The translations under genes and the position numbers were made by a program. Below are positions 23,801 to 32,622 of a DNA stretch of 64,000 bases, in pieces. The stretch comes from Blattamonas nauphoetae. Its lineage: Eukaryota; Preaxostyla; Oxymonadida. The stretch lies in assembly GCA_033064195.1 (NCBI GenBank), contig JARBJD010000194.1, positions 78,756 through 142,755 on the forward strand, given 5' to 3'. Positions within the stretch are counted from its first letter, which is position 1, and every line of letters begins with the position of its first letter. The notes beneath the pieces are model-generated. The model saw only the letters and a program-made list of their open reading frames with translations, was not told the origin of the DNA and made no database searches.

Positions 23801-26800
23801 ATGTGATGAGTGTGTTGTAGGCATCCAGGCGAGACGTGACATCTGGCTCGTCTCTGAGGTTTGGATCCATCCGATTCACATTTGAGGCAAAGTTGGAGAT
23901 GAAATTTGCGGTTGATTTTATCAAATTGTTGTCGGAGAACTGTTTTGAAACGATAGCTGTGAGTACTTTGATTGTCGCGCAAAGCTGTTGGCGAGCGTTC
24001 GTGAACAAATCAGGCAGAACAACATCGTTGTTCGCTGTGGATAACTTCTGTTTATGAAAATGTTTAACAATGGTGCGAAGGTGTCTCTGCCCAAATGATT
24101 GGTCGTCTCCAAAGAACACTTCTTTCTTCGGCTTCTTATCGGTGTTCTTCTCTCGGATGAACAACGTCCTTTCCATTCCCAGTGAGCCGTACAGTGGTGG
24201 AATTGATGTGAAGAGCTGAGCAAGAGACGAAGAGTGTGTAGAGAGGAGGACTTCAGCTGAGACAGTTGGCAGCAAGCACCCGTAGCAAACAAGAAGGTCT
24301 GTTTTGAGAGTGTGTGGAGTTGACGGAAGGACAGAAAGGAGGAGAGTGGCGAGATCCTGTTGTGCTTTCGGATTTTCTTCCGACAGGAGAGCACAGATGG
24401 CTACGAGAGAGAGTACTCGATGAGCAAGCGGAGAGACACGAACAGAAGCAGATGAAGACGACGGGGGTGGCAGGAGAATAGAGAGGAGCTGGCTGAACTC
24501 AGAGAGAAGAGACGGTAACGTTTTCGTGAGGACTGGAACGACTTGATCAGAGACAGATTGATCCAACTCAGAGAGTGCACCCATCTCCGGTGATTGGATG
24601 ATGGGGGCAAGTGCACAGCTGAAAATGTTCTCAATCACCGTCACGCACGAATCAGCTGTTTTGGCTTGATCAGAGCTGATGTGTTTCTTCTCCATATTCT
24701 GAGGGAGGAATCCAGTGATCATCCAGACAAGAGTGGAGAAGAGTGAGTGTCGTTCCGGAACATCGAACGAGATAAACGTTACGCATAGGACAGGTTTCTT
24801 CGTGAGCGCCGCAAACAACTTGAGGAGATTTGGAGTGAATGGCTGAGAAAGTTGCTTGTCTTCTCCACTGTGGTTGATGTAGAAGAACTGAATGCTGGCG
24901 TAGATGGCATGGAATGCAAAAGAGTCCGCAAATAACGCTGAGTCCTCGTCAAAAACATGGTCGAAGTCGGAGAAGAGGACGGCAAGGAGTTTGAAGGCGT
25001 TCTGGACAATAGACTGGTACTCTGTCCTGTCAGCAGGATTTGTGCTCAGGAATCGGACCGCGTTGAGAAGGAGGACAGAAGTGAGAGTCATAATGAATGG
25101 GACGTAGGGGCTGACGAGTGCTGTCATCGATCCGACAAAGTCGACGAAAGTGTTGAGGAACCCATTCTGAACAGAGACAGACAGTTCGGAACTGAGTGGC
25201 GAGAGAAGTGTGTGGAGGAACTGTGCGATGGATGAATCGGTCTTCCCTTCAAGAAACTCGAGAAATGAATGAGCTATTTCTTGGCGGGACGAGTTGGTCA
25301 CGGGAAGAGTGAGTCCAAATCGGAGAGAGTTGTCTGTTTTTAGAGTCGGGAGGAGTTCCTCGAGGAGAAATGAAGTATACTCGTCAATGGTCGAGAACTG
25401 AGTGGATGGACGAGTTGTTGTTGTGTGTGGATTTCCTCGCCTCAAACACAATTCGAATGGCTCCGTGAGGAGTGAAATGATTGTGACCAGCTCTGAACTT
25501 GCTGGAAGAGCAGACAAAAATGTGAATATCGCTGATCGTCGTACCGACAGTGCTGAGTGCCCGTGTGCCCGAGCGTGCAGTCGTCGGAAGAGGGCACCGT
25601 AGAGAATCCGTTCGAGGATGGGAATGACATACAATCGATGCTCCTGCTGAATGATTTGGGTGGTGTTGGTCCCCGGTGAGAAGACAGAGAGAGAGTTCCT
25701 AAATTGCTTCTCGTCAAGCAGAGACATCAACTGGTCTTCGTAAGGCTTGATCTGTGGAATCTTGAAATTAAAGATGCACTGCAGTGCTTTCTTGGAAATG
25801 GCTGTGTCTGTGCTCGTGATGAGTCGTTGGAGAAGTTCCCACAGGAGTGGAGAGCTTGGAATCTGGTTTGGGTTCTTGAAGCTGCAGAATGCGTCCAAAA
25901 AGACGAGTAAAATCTCTGCCGAGTGTTTCTTTGAGATGGAAGGGGATGATGAGGGTTCGAAAGGCGAGTTTTTTGTGAGTTTGAGGAGAGCGGTGTCTGA
26001 GTGAAGTGGAGCGTATGTTTGTCGAACGAAACCAACAAACACGTTGAACAGCCACTCTCCAAACTGCTCAGAAATTCCACCTGCTCCGGTACGCGTTGTG
26101 GCGTTGGCAAATGATAGAGCGCTTAGCAAGAATGTGGAATGAGGGGAGGGTGTGGCAGCTGGAAGGGTGGTGAATATGGTGGAGTGTTGGTTGAGGAGGG
26201 CCAGAATAGAGAATAGTTCTGCGATGAAAGTACTTTCCTGAGTCGATCTGAGTCCAAAGAGTAGAGAATTTGAAGCACAGATAGCTCCAACAAGAGAAAG
26301 GATGATTGGTGGACTGTGAAGAGCTGGTGAGGCTCCGAACAACTGTGTAAACACGTCTGACCAATCTTGTCCTGCCTCTCCAAGGATGGTTAACGCTGAA
26401 GAAATCCCATCAGACCCTGCGACCGGGAAGAGCTCCACTCCGAATGGGAAATGCTCGCTGGGGAAGAGAGCAGGAAGATTTGACTGGTGGGTTTCCGATT
26501 GAGGAACGAGAGGAAGCATGTCTGTTTCAATGTAGAACTTGTCTTTGAAGCCGAGGCTGGGTATCGGTTGCGAGTACGGTGGGAGAGAAATGTAGGGCGC
26601 TGGTGGTGTCTGAAGTTGTTTCAGTTTGGTCTCCACAACGATTTGGAATGAGAGCCATGCAAATTGTGGGGGTGCCGTGATCGGCGTGAAGAAGAGTTGC
26701 TCCTCAGAGATTCGCGACTGAGGTTGTTTGGGCTTGACCAGAGCAATCGAAAATGTTGTGGATGGAGTCGTGATGACCAAGCGAGGAGGGTTTGGAATCA

Positions 26801-29800
26801 CTTTTGTCTGTGCTGATGATTCGTCTGTGTGGTAAAGCATGAGCGAGCTTCTTCGAAGGACCGATCGAACAGATGGCTCGGAGTTGATGATTGTGTAGAT
26901 CAGTTCTTTCGTTGGTTCCCAGATAGTTTTCATTGGAACAGAGAGAAGACCAATGGCAAAAGACAACAGGACAAAAGAATAGGCTGGCGTAAAAGATGTA
27001 CTGCCCGTCTCACAATCAATGTCGTCGAAGATGGCGAGCGGAATTCGTCCCGACCGAACCTGTGCAATGATGGCATTCAAAAGAATTGTGAGTCTGTGAG
27101 AGGCATCGTACGAGTTGTCGATTCCTGTCTCGATCGTGTGGATGGGGAGGAGGTGTCCGAGTGGTGTGAGATCAGCTTCGCTCACTGAGAATGGCATCCA
27201 CACAGATTGGTCAACACGGATCGTTGACGGAACATTGTTATCGTCCTTGAGCATTTCCGCAGACTCCTCGTCAACCACTGGCTTCTTTCGATTGGACCAC
27301 TCAAGAGTCCGTTGGGTAGTGTCTGTGTCTGCAACAACAGTCGACTGGACGATAAGCTCAGCAAGAAGAGCGATCTCGTGGCAGGCATGGAGCGCAGAAC
27401 AGAGGTTGTCTGAGGGGACAACACTTTCGTCCTGTAGAGACTGGAAGTCATCGAGTTTAAGATCAGACAGAGTCTTCTTGAATGAGTTCGATGTCTCAGC
27501 TGGGGCTGGATCAGCGGCATCCAGGTCCCTTTTCTTTTTCAGGAGCTTCTTCTCTTTCTTCTTCTGTTTCTTCAGGGCCTTCTTCTTTTCTTCGAGTGAC
27601 AGTCCTTCAGGAATCTTGTTCTCTGGTTCCTCTTCTTCTGAAGATTCGGTGGCTGTGTGGGTGAGGAATGGGAGAGGAGTGAAGAGGCAGAGAAGTGTTA
27701 GAACTGTCGTGCGGAGAGTGTGGTCTTTCGTTGAGAGGAGAGGTGCGAGATTTGTTAGCAATGGCATGTCTGCTGAAACAAGAGTCAGTGATGAGAAGAA
27801 CTGTTGGATGAGCTGCCTGACATTCGGATCTGATGAAGAATGACACTGGCGAATGTTCGACAGAGAGAGAGTCACCCAATGCAGAACGATTGAATTTGTG
27901 GGATGAGTTTTGAGGAGTGATACACATTTACTGATGAGAGCTTGAAGTTGTGTTGTGGGCTGTGTAAAATGGCCATCCTCACTCAGAAGACAAAGGATGA
28001 GTGTTGATGCTGTGAAGAGCGCCTGGCAACTCAAAGCCAGCATGACTGTCTGTGTCGATGAAGGCATCGACGATTGGGTTTGATTGTCCATACACTGGTC
28101 AACAAACGACATGAGTCTCTGGAAGAGGACAAGCCTCTGTTGGGAAACTGTATCGGTGATTCTCGCGATATTTGATGAGAACAGCGAGAGATCGGTGTCG
28201 TCGAGGGTATGGAATGGTTTTGTCTTGAGCATGGCAACCTGCCTATCATCAGACTGTCTATCCCACAGTTGGTTGATCAATCTGAATGCGAATGATGCCC
28301 AAGTAAGTTCATCAAATGATTGAGTTGTTGGGATACTTTCTCCTTGATAAACATCGTGTTTTGACCTGATCGGGACGAGACATGAGTGTGTGGTGTTGAT
28401 GAATGGAAATGTTTGGGCAGAGGTGGCAAGAGCGCCAATCTTCTCTCGAGATGGAATCAGATCTTGGATGAGACTCAGGAGAGAAGTAGATTCCACTTGG
28501 ATGGAGGGTGTTGTCTGAACTTGAACCAGAGGGATTGTGAGAGATGCTTCGTGAGCAAAGATGAGAGACTCTTTTTGGTTTGTCTTGAGGTGAGTGAGGC
28601 AAAAGGATGCGAGGAGAGGGTTGAGATCGAATTTTGTCGAATCATCAAACAAAACCAGCAAACATCTCAAAAAAGGGAGAGTTGCAGCAAAAGAGAGACA
28701 GACAATGGGTTGAGATGGCGACGGAAGATTTTGAACTCCGAAGAAGCCAAATGCAACTTGGAGTAGATTCACTATTCGGAGTCGGCACTCGTTCCCACAA
28801 TACTGCATGCACTCGGAGAGGCTGGTCATTGTTGAAATGAGAGAGGGTTCTGCTGGTTCGACCGCGACAGTCTTTATCTTCCTCTTTCTGTGCGATGTCA
28901 TCCGCCCCCATCGTCCTGTGCCGTACCCGCCATGGTCTGTGTCACTGCTCTCGCTCTCGTCTTCCGAGATGACCTCACTGATCCGATCCGACTTGTTTCG
29001 CTTCCTCGCCTCGATTCGATCCTCCTCCATCTCTTCTTCGATGATCTCGTTACGGATCTCTTCCACCTCCCGTTGCTGCAGCATCTGGATCTGTAGGTCT
29101 GTGAGTCCCTTCGTTCGACTTGTCTGGTTGTAGAGGGACAGCCGTTTGGCCAGTTGTGGATCTTTCTTCGCTAACTCATCGAGAGACAGACCCACTGCTG
29201 TTGTTGATGGGTCAGACGGCGAAAATCGTTTCTCGACTCTTGCATTGAGGGAGAGAAGGGCACGTTGTTTTTCTTTGAGTGGTGCAGCGTGGGTGCGGTG
29301 TTTGCGAGGGAAATAATAATTCAATTCGACATCCTCTTCTGGTTGTTGAACAAGCTCGTTTCTAGTCCAGAACCCGTCATGATGAGCGTGGTGGGCAATG
29401 GCTTGGATAAGAGCGGTGATAAGCGAGTAAACAGCTGTGACGAGGGGAGAGGGGAGTTCGGCGAAGAGGTCAGCGAGAGCAGGGAAGAGAGTCTGGAGAA
29501 CGAAGACATAAATTTCCTGAATTGACAAGCCAAGCTTCTCGCCTTTTCGGATGGAGAGAATGAGGGATAGGAAGGAGATTGAGCCCCCGAGAAGCGCAAA
29601 TTTGGGGATTGAGGGAGACGATTTGCATTGTGCTACAGCGCTGGATATATTGGAAATGACATGTTTTGGAATCGACCCAAGAGTCTTCAAAGTCCCATGG
29701 CGATACATATTAGTGAGAAAATGATGAATAATTTCCATCTGTTTCACGAATGTCTGCGCTGGAAGTTTCCCTGTTTCAACACGAGTTGAAGAGTCTCGAA

Positions 29801-30737
29801 GGATGTGCAGAAGATACTCAACAAGGTCAGACGATCGAAATGAAAATGTGTCATATGCTCCTTTCACTGATTCAAAGAGTAATGTCGAGATACTCTCCCT
29901 GAGAGTCGTCCGATTAAGTTGTAGACTTGCTAAAACAGATTCCTCAAAAATCCCTGCGACAACCTCCGTACTCTGAGTGAATACTGTTGAAAGAATCGTG
30001 TTTAGAATATGGTCCAGGGCAGAGAAGAGAGACAGAGAGAGTGTATCTTGAGAACGATTTTCTTGGGTGAACACAGAATATGCGTGTGATTTTTGGAGTG
30101 AAAATCGAAGAATTGACGAAAGAGATTGAATTGCAAGAGGTTTAACGGCGTTTGAGGGATGGATAAGGAGTTGAATCCATTCATTTAGAATAGACGGGAA
30201 GATTGTCGCTGGATATGGGGAGAGTAATCCAAACAATGACTGGAACGTTTCGAACAAAGTCTTTGTGTTTCGTTCATTCAATGAATTTTCCACCGTCTGT
30301 CCAACTAGAAGAGGTGTTAGGAGACGAATTGTCTTGAGAAGGAATGGATTAAACTCTTCTCGAAGATCTTCTGCAAATGCGAGAAGGATTCTATGAGTAT
30401 GAGAATGAAGGATATCAATGAGGACAAAAGACAGATGATGAAAAGGAAGATAAATAGACGAGAATGAGGGAGAATTGGATGGAATGGATCGATTGAGAGA
30501 AGCATACCCTAGAAAGACTTCAAAATTGACCATTTCATCTGTATTCTGGTCTTTTGATTGGGTGAGTGCATTGATAAGTGCTTTGAAAACAGTTTTCTTG
30601 TTTCTGAGTAGAAGAGGGAGTGTGGAGCTGATTGGAGTCACAACTTTGAGAAATTGTCGAAAGGCCTCTGTCTCATCTGCGACTCGAAGAATCTTGAGTG
30701 AATCAAGGAAATGAGACTTCTTCAGGTCGGGATTCAT
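17895..30737 (-). CDS. UTP20: UTP20 (DRIM), U3 snoRNP/SSU processome scaffold
   Basis: Giant HEAT-repeat component of the small-subunit processome, required for 18S rRNA maturation in the nucleolus. One uninterrupted frame of 4280 aa, against roughly 2500-2800 in animals and yeast. Identity rests on the N-terminal LAFAEDLREEFNPFLLKTI region, HIQQHRHIKAHQLFRKLLKQ near residue 2450 (human HIQIHRRARALKKLAKQL), LRRTLTRGYQVHVLTFTV near residue 2745 (human LQTTLVRGYQVHVLTFTV), and a late segment VRLSCCECIRQLITRFP. Extra length comes from acidic and charged low-complexity insertions (such as KKKEKKLLKKKRD, EEDETDKEEEEEESEEE). The frame has no introns, although most neighbours carry several. It ends TGA after LTHFT. 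A short 5' exon cannot be excluded. Confidence 0.93.
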   Translation of the reverse strand: MNPDLKKSHFLDSLKILRVADETEAFRQFLKVVTPISSTLPLLLRNKKTVFKALINALTQSKDQNTDEMVNFEVFLGYASLNRSIPSNSPSFSSIYLPFHHLSFVLIDILHSHTHRILLAFAEDLREEFNPFLLKTIRLLTPLLVGQTVENSLNERNTKTLFETFQSLFGLLSPYPATIFPSILNEWIQLLIHPSNAVKPLAIQSLSSILRFSLQKSHAYSVFTQENRSQDTLSLSLFSALDHILNTILSTVFTQSTEVVAGIFEESVLASLQLNRTTLRESISTLLFESVKGAYDTFSFRSSDLVEYLLHILRDSSTRVETGKLPAQTFVKQMEIIHHFLTNMYRHGTLKTLGSIPKHVISNISSAVAQCKSSPSIPKFALLGGSISFLSLILSIRKGEKLGLSIQEIYVFVLQTLFPALADLFAELPSPLVTAVYSLITALIQAIAHHAHHDGFWTRNELVQQPEEDVELNYYFPRKHRTHAAPLKEKQRALLSLNARVEKRFSPSDPSTTAVGLSLDELAKKDPQLAKRLSLYNQTSRTKGLTDLQIQMLQQREVEEIRNEIIEEEMEEDRIEARKRNKSDRISEVISEDESESSDTDHGGYGTGRWGRMTSHRKRKIKTVAVEPAEPSLISTMTSLSECMQYCGNECRLRIVNLLQVAFGFFGVQNLPSPSQPIVCLSFAATLPFLRCLLVLFDDSTKFDLNPLLASFCLTHLKTNQKESLIFAHEASLTIPLVQVQTTPSIQVESTSLLSLIQDLIPSREKIGALATSAQTFPFINTTHSCLVPIRSKHDVYQGESIPTTQSFDELTWASFAFRLINQLWDRQSDDRQVAMLKTKPFHTLDDTDLSLFSSNIARITDTVSQQRLVLFQRLMSFVDQCMDNQTQSSMPSSTQTVMLALSCQALFTASTLILCLLSEDGHFTQPTTQLQALISKCVSLLKTHPTNSIVLHWVTLSLSNIRQCHSSSDPNVRQLIQQFFSSLTLVSADMPLLTNLAPLLSTKDHTLRTTVLTLLCLFTPLPFLTHTATESSEEEEPENKIPEGLSLEEKKKALKKQKKKEKKLLKKKRDLDAADPAPAETSNSFKKTLSDLKLDDFQSLQDESVVPSDNLCSALHACHEIALLAELIVQSTVVADTDTTQRTLEWSNRKKPVVDEESAEMLKDDNNVPSTIRVDQSVWMPFSVSEADLTPLGHLLPIHTIETGIDNSYDASHRLTILLNAIIAQVRSGRIPLAIFDDIDCETGSTSFTPAYSFVLLSFAIGLLSVPMKTIWEPTKELIYTIINSEPSVRSVLRRSSLMLYHTDESSAQTKVIPNPPRLVITTPSTTFSIALVKPKQPQSRISEEQLFFTPITAPPQFAWLSFQIVVETKLKQLQTPPAPYISLPPYSQPIPSLGFKDKFYIETDMLPLVPQSETHQSNLPALFPSEHFPFGVELFPVAGSDGISSALTILGEAGQDWSDVFTQLFGASPALHSPPIILSLVGAICASNSLLFGLRSTQESTFIAELFSILALLNQHSTIFTTLPAATPSPHSTFLLSALSFANATTRTGAGGISEQFGEWLFNVFVGFVRQTYAPLHSDTALLKLTKNSPFEPSSSPSISKKHSAEILLVFLDAFCSFKNPNQIPSSPLLWELLQRLITSTDTAISKKALQCIFNFKIPQIKPYEDQLMSLLDEKQFRNSLSVFSPGTNTTQIIQQEHRLYVIPILERILYGALFRRLHARAHGHSALSVRRSAIFTFLSALPASSELVTIISLLTEPFELCLRRGNPHTTTTRPSTQFSTIDEYTSFLLEELLPTLKTDNSLRFGLTLPVTNSSRQEIAHSFLEFLEGKTDSSIAQFLHTLLSPLSSELSVSVQNGFLNTFVDFVGSMTALVSPYVPFIMTLTSVLLLNAVRFLSTNPADRTEYQSIVQNAFKLLAVLFSDFDHVFDEDSALFADSFAFHAIYASIQFFYINHSGEDKQLSQPFTPNLLKLFAALTKKPVLCVTFISFDVPERHSLFSTLVWMITGFLPQNMEKKHISSDQAKTADSCVTVIENIFSCALAPIIQSPEMGALSELDQSVSDQVVPVLTKTLPSLLSEFSQLLSILLPPPSSSSASVRVSPLAHRVLSLVAICALLSEENPKAQQDLATLLLSVLPSTPHTLKTDLLVCYGCLLPTVSAEVLLSTHSSSLAQLFTSIPPLYGSLGMERTLFIREKNTDKKPKKEVFFGDDQSFGQRHLRTIVKHFHKQKLSTANNDVVLPDLFTNARQQLCATIKVLTAIVSKQFSDNNLIKSTANFISNFASNVNRMDPNLRDEPDVTSRLDAYNTLITSFSRLARGENDHLQKEAFGEPLLRGLLSILYIQTTGDLLCPDVQIRRQAFETASSTVLTATRFKTEGRPELSNTLLNIYTKATKDNINNKTMDFRNTHLKLLAMLIKAYPEQFDDLQGLLNEDENQDFFACMTHIQQHRHIKAHQLFRKLLKQAELRSKSEMLVDKEEDETDKEEEEEESEEERSQQPVVAMTVNHLTSYFVPLFTQQVLEGSQSDGSFNISAQAQETLKMVAAKLTWKPYSQTLLSLILNISRKPQKEKQYTSLVTLWMDAFPFSKSDLTDKKISMLSQQILPPLISLAEKLDPAVSTLSSFESNEVTTVQNGVASDVLHTSVLIPTLHSEKKAAETDMSSTAAKRIGLSRLDTAAATAKLLKRIGSPQLVSLHLPKIVLLLAQHLKSRDEDVRGAVRKTFISIVSTFGSLYFGFILQELRRTLTRGYQVHVLTFTVKQMLAHLVQNAGKDGLVPIERVNIDYCASEVIDLAVKELFGRQSEEKDVKQLANRFSEMKKTSGYELFSLVGQLVRKFELVKDTVSRLGDLCVEVQDAKIIARVRECFTRLSSGLALNVVIMSNTQISQAHSEHSNSREMLNFVLDSIYTVFGRKSQKEIAPLLPQELSAWLVHFHRWEEQRKTVSKLWDRMTDEQEGPSENTIVLESAMPSEDEEGTSFNTDTRTEFVTPSTQMVIDETTGSVRFVHNKRFDTKEYNAQPERGDAGEKESKQRPSKKPKEKAKVIETGPRKLTAQDLMLVPPEPPRQGTIKVASVPNAKRQQIRNENVCEFALGLLKVFLKRNKFELASKDVTETLRELPDEEQGPTEMTLTQQTLKENWNQYFFDTPSLTIDELGLGVLPGLVLVIKKKHSDELTTLALKCCVSIFRLNLPPVPHNRTIDIVHTSLCRECTIPLAILPKLSERVSENETESSTLLRTLLSSDSGQQQTIKLVQVDPFVCTAVKLHRYIHLGRKQLCSPLFQLLEQTRTSSSPIEGTALIQATYSAIASLTNTHATMVESIADENQTWSLILNLDGPVTSSAKLLFTDHQLTLLVNTVRFDIMDTFGKSTSAAQLYQKQNTIRNEKVKRQTAVLQLLGALLSLKVISTEMYDLMSEVADLMLIGSSEIRKRLSDCYLTFLLTYPLTDARLQHHLTRLLKSVSHPLAEVRLSCCECIRQLITRFPIQFLQNQSGIIFLTLAAQIPHEHYEAPLATIQSGVSLLLSRCPTKQLEDSVKYIRTWISSPFETVEGQQNKQMSTTGSVALHLLPLFIVVLGSTEEQRKSLSSSGIGRPYNIHKTDLFVQSQALPCIPSVNLYTVDADSQPILSITLPDWVTLSSPNAAPETWHSDATRLLKKEVFPLFENVSSQICDVLISSLTEAEKSLGKQSNEAFKQFKNEVRNLSQLERDIEDAMSGEHKRTSVIVSKRKLAMAEEDEDTSIQKQKRDQDEDSEEAMESEKETIDNDQSGEDDGEDEEDADKAQLTTKQDKINEISDPIVRHFLRLPADSQFELFPRLPPAMRVVVSQFLNDNQDDSDGLDTSSGLLSFSPTAFSLIPNTISILDRFIDILSSFLVASSSGSVSLSSLFEKAPNAISVLCQAFRSARTLTSAIRFRLVVLLNHFVQHIQQVLSDSRASRLREQLLDNLVDIAQTLLIVLKQTPEFANINRNPEMPKFSTSYTSSGKKKRFDKHKAQRTEDEDDSDMSETASVPVSSSLNFSAKLRALLTKREEAKDSIVFLHHQCIYSNGTNDLIGAELDQYTSLVSQLSTTTLNLLHTFNVPLRDDAATTTTGEEEEEGTKEKGASSMSELFVRRMCRMALPRQNIRRSVIVTATLLSFTRSVADIAKQQLGATDQAPIRTTRKVQKHTQKGTLIAVADRTEAVEIQPHTEIFQRLFGHYQPHIMTALGKCGEWLGWHRAQEEEKLKSIIQRRKHGQSELFRRRKILTPEEKQFNSYVGQLTANVDSLSSVLNALTHFT

Positions 30738-30791
30738 GGAGTTTTGCTGAGAGAAGAAAAATGGTGGAATTGATCTTGAAAAAAAATGCTT

Positions 30792-31294
30792 GATTCAAGA
30801 CAGAGGGTCGACCTGAACTCTCGAACACCCTCCTGAACATATACACAAAGGCGACCAAAGACAACATCAACAACAAAACGATGGATTTCAGGAACACTCA
30901 CCTCAAACTCCTTGCAATGCTTATCAAGGCATATCCGGACCAATTTGATGATTTGCAGGGCCTGCTCAACGAGGACGAAAATCAGGACTTCTTTGCGTGC
31001 ATGACACACATCCAGCAGCACCGACACATTAAAGCACATCAATTGTTCAGGAAACTTTTGAAGCAATCAGAATTAAAGCCAAAATCGGAAATGTTGGTGG
31101 ATAAAGACGCGGATGATGCCGACGAAGAAGAGGAGGAAGAAGAAAGTGAGGAAGAAAGGCCACAGCAGACAGTGGTGGCAATGACAGTGAACCATCTGAC
31201 AAGCTATTTTGTTCCTCTCTTCACACAGCATTTGCTGGAAGGCAGCCAATCTGATGGGTCATTCAATATCTCTGCTCAGGCTCAGGAGACTCTG
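30792..31294 (+). pseudogene. Inverted partial copy of UTP20
   Basis: About 503 bp that are nearly identical to the reverse complement of 23618-23115 inside UTP20. The encoded segment MDFRNTHLKLLAMLIKAY ... FACMTHIQQHRHIKAHQLF ... SFNISAQAQETL is shared with only scattered replacements (for example DQFDD for EQFDD, HLLEG for QVLEG). The reading frame is open across the whole copy and then runs into unrelated sequence and a stop at 31390. No promoter, start region or C-terminus of UTP20 is present, so this is a gene fragment. It begins about 55 bp upstream of the UTP20 start, on the opposite strand. Confidence 0.93.
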
Positions 31295-32390
31295 TTTATG
31301 TGTGTGGATACCAAAAGAAAAGCAGACTCTCAGCATCTCCAGTACCAACCTTCCCAACAATCTTCATTCTCTCGTCGGGACTGTCTATAGTTCATCAGCG
31401 TTTTCAACTAAAGTTCATCAGAGACCCATATCATGGCAATGAGGGATCCGGTTGACTATCAAAGATCAGCTCCAACCAAATCGAATCAATGAATAATGAA
31501 GAAACGGGCGGGGCAGTTGTAGAAAGTGCAGTGACAGTCTCAACAGACTCAGTCCCCTCTCGTCCAACGAGAAGATCGTATCTTGTCTAAGTGGTATCGT
31601 CTGTTTTAGAAGAGCAAATAGAGGCTCCATGGAAAGTGCAGCGAGATCGATCGCTTCAGCGAAGAGGAGTGAGCCAGTTCCATTTGATATGATCCTGTCG
31701 AAGTATGGGTCAAATGAAGCTGATTGACGATCGAGGCAGCGATAGTCAGCTTGCCTTCTCCAACCACTTCGACACAACGAGAAGACAAACTCACCTGACG
31801 AGACAAGGAAGCTGGTCAAGCTGAGTGTTGAAGATTGAGCTCTCACAACGATTTGTGAGGGAAGGAAACGGTGTTGAAGATTCTGCTTTTGGAGCCGAGC
31901 GGAAAGAGGTCAGAGGAGAAAAGGAAGAGTCTCGCGATGATCGCTGAGAAAGAGAGAGAGTGGAAGAGGAGAGACTCCAAAATGGGATGAAAGGGCACGA
32001 GCGAGAGAGGATTACTGAAATCAATACTCTTCGGGACGATGTGACGGTTTTGGATGAATAAGTTCAGAGATGCAGACAGTTTCAAGCTGCCAAACAGAAT
32101 GCATTGGACACCAACATCAACACATCATTGCCACAACGAGTCACAGGAACAGGACACCTCGCAGGAAGACCTCCTGTTCATTCTGAAAACGTAACGGAAA
32201 AGACAGGAACGCTTGCGGGCTTAAGAAGATGCTCCACGGCGTCGAGAAAGTGCATAACGAAGGAGAAGAGAAGCAGGGAAGCGGAAGAGAGGCAACGACT
32301 GCAAATGGCGGAGGAGGAGCGGAGGTGGCGAGAGGAAGAAGAGTGGTGGCGGAGAGAAGCAGGAAGAAAGTGGAAAAGGGGAGGAGAAAA
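31295..32390. other. Intergenic stretch with decayed coiled-coil-like sequence
   Basis: No intact gene seen. On the plus strand about 31840-32390 is rich in Glu/Arg/Lys codons in shifting frames (EERQRLQMAEEERRWREEEE at about 32285-32345), interrupted by several stops, as expected from a degraded coiled-coil gene. The part from 31295 to 31840 has only short frames. I assign no function. Confidence 0.4.
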
Positions 32391-32545
32391 CATGATGAAG
32401 AAGGATTGAGAGAGCTGAAATGATGAGATCTCCCTCAAACTCTTTCAATCAACTTGTCAAAAGACTCACATTTCATCCACCTCTCTTTTGTACATTCTTT
32501 GAAAAGATTTCGCTTTCATTTCTTGTCTGAACAACAAAAACAGTC
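32391..32545 (+). repeat. Dispersed repeat copy 1 (pairs with 36955-37118)
   Basis: About 150 bp shared in direct orientation with 36955-37118. Common blocks include GATGAGATCTCCCTCAAACT, GTCAAAAGACTCAC and TTTCATTTCTTGTCTGAACA. Both copies follow decayed coding sequence, so this may be the 3' end of a duplicated gene family rather than an independent element. Confidence 0.75.
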
Positions 32546-32622
32546 CTAAAATGCAAGATTATCGCAAAATATGTTCAAAATGAAGAACAAAAAACATCAT
32601 AAACAAGAGAAAGTGACGCAAA

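Noticed and set aside
32104-32409. Glu/Arg-rich plus-strand frame as a real small gene
   Set aside because: Neighbouring frames carry the same low-complexity signal broken by stops, and no start context, splice structure or family was seen.
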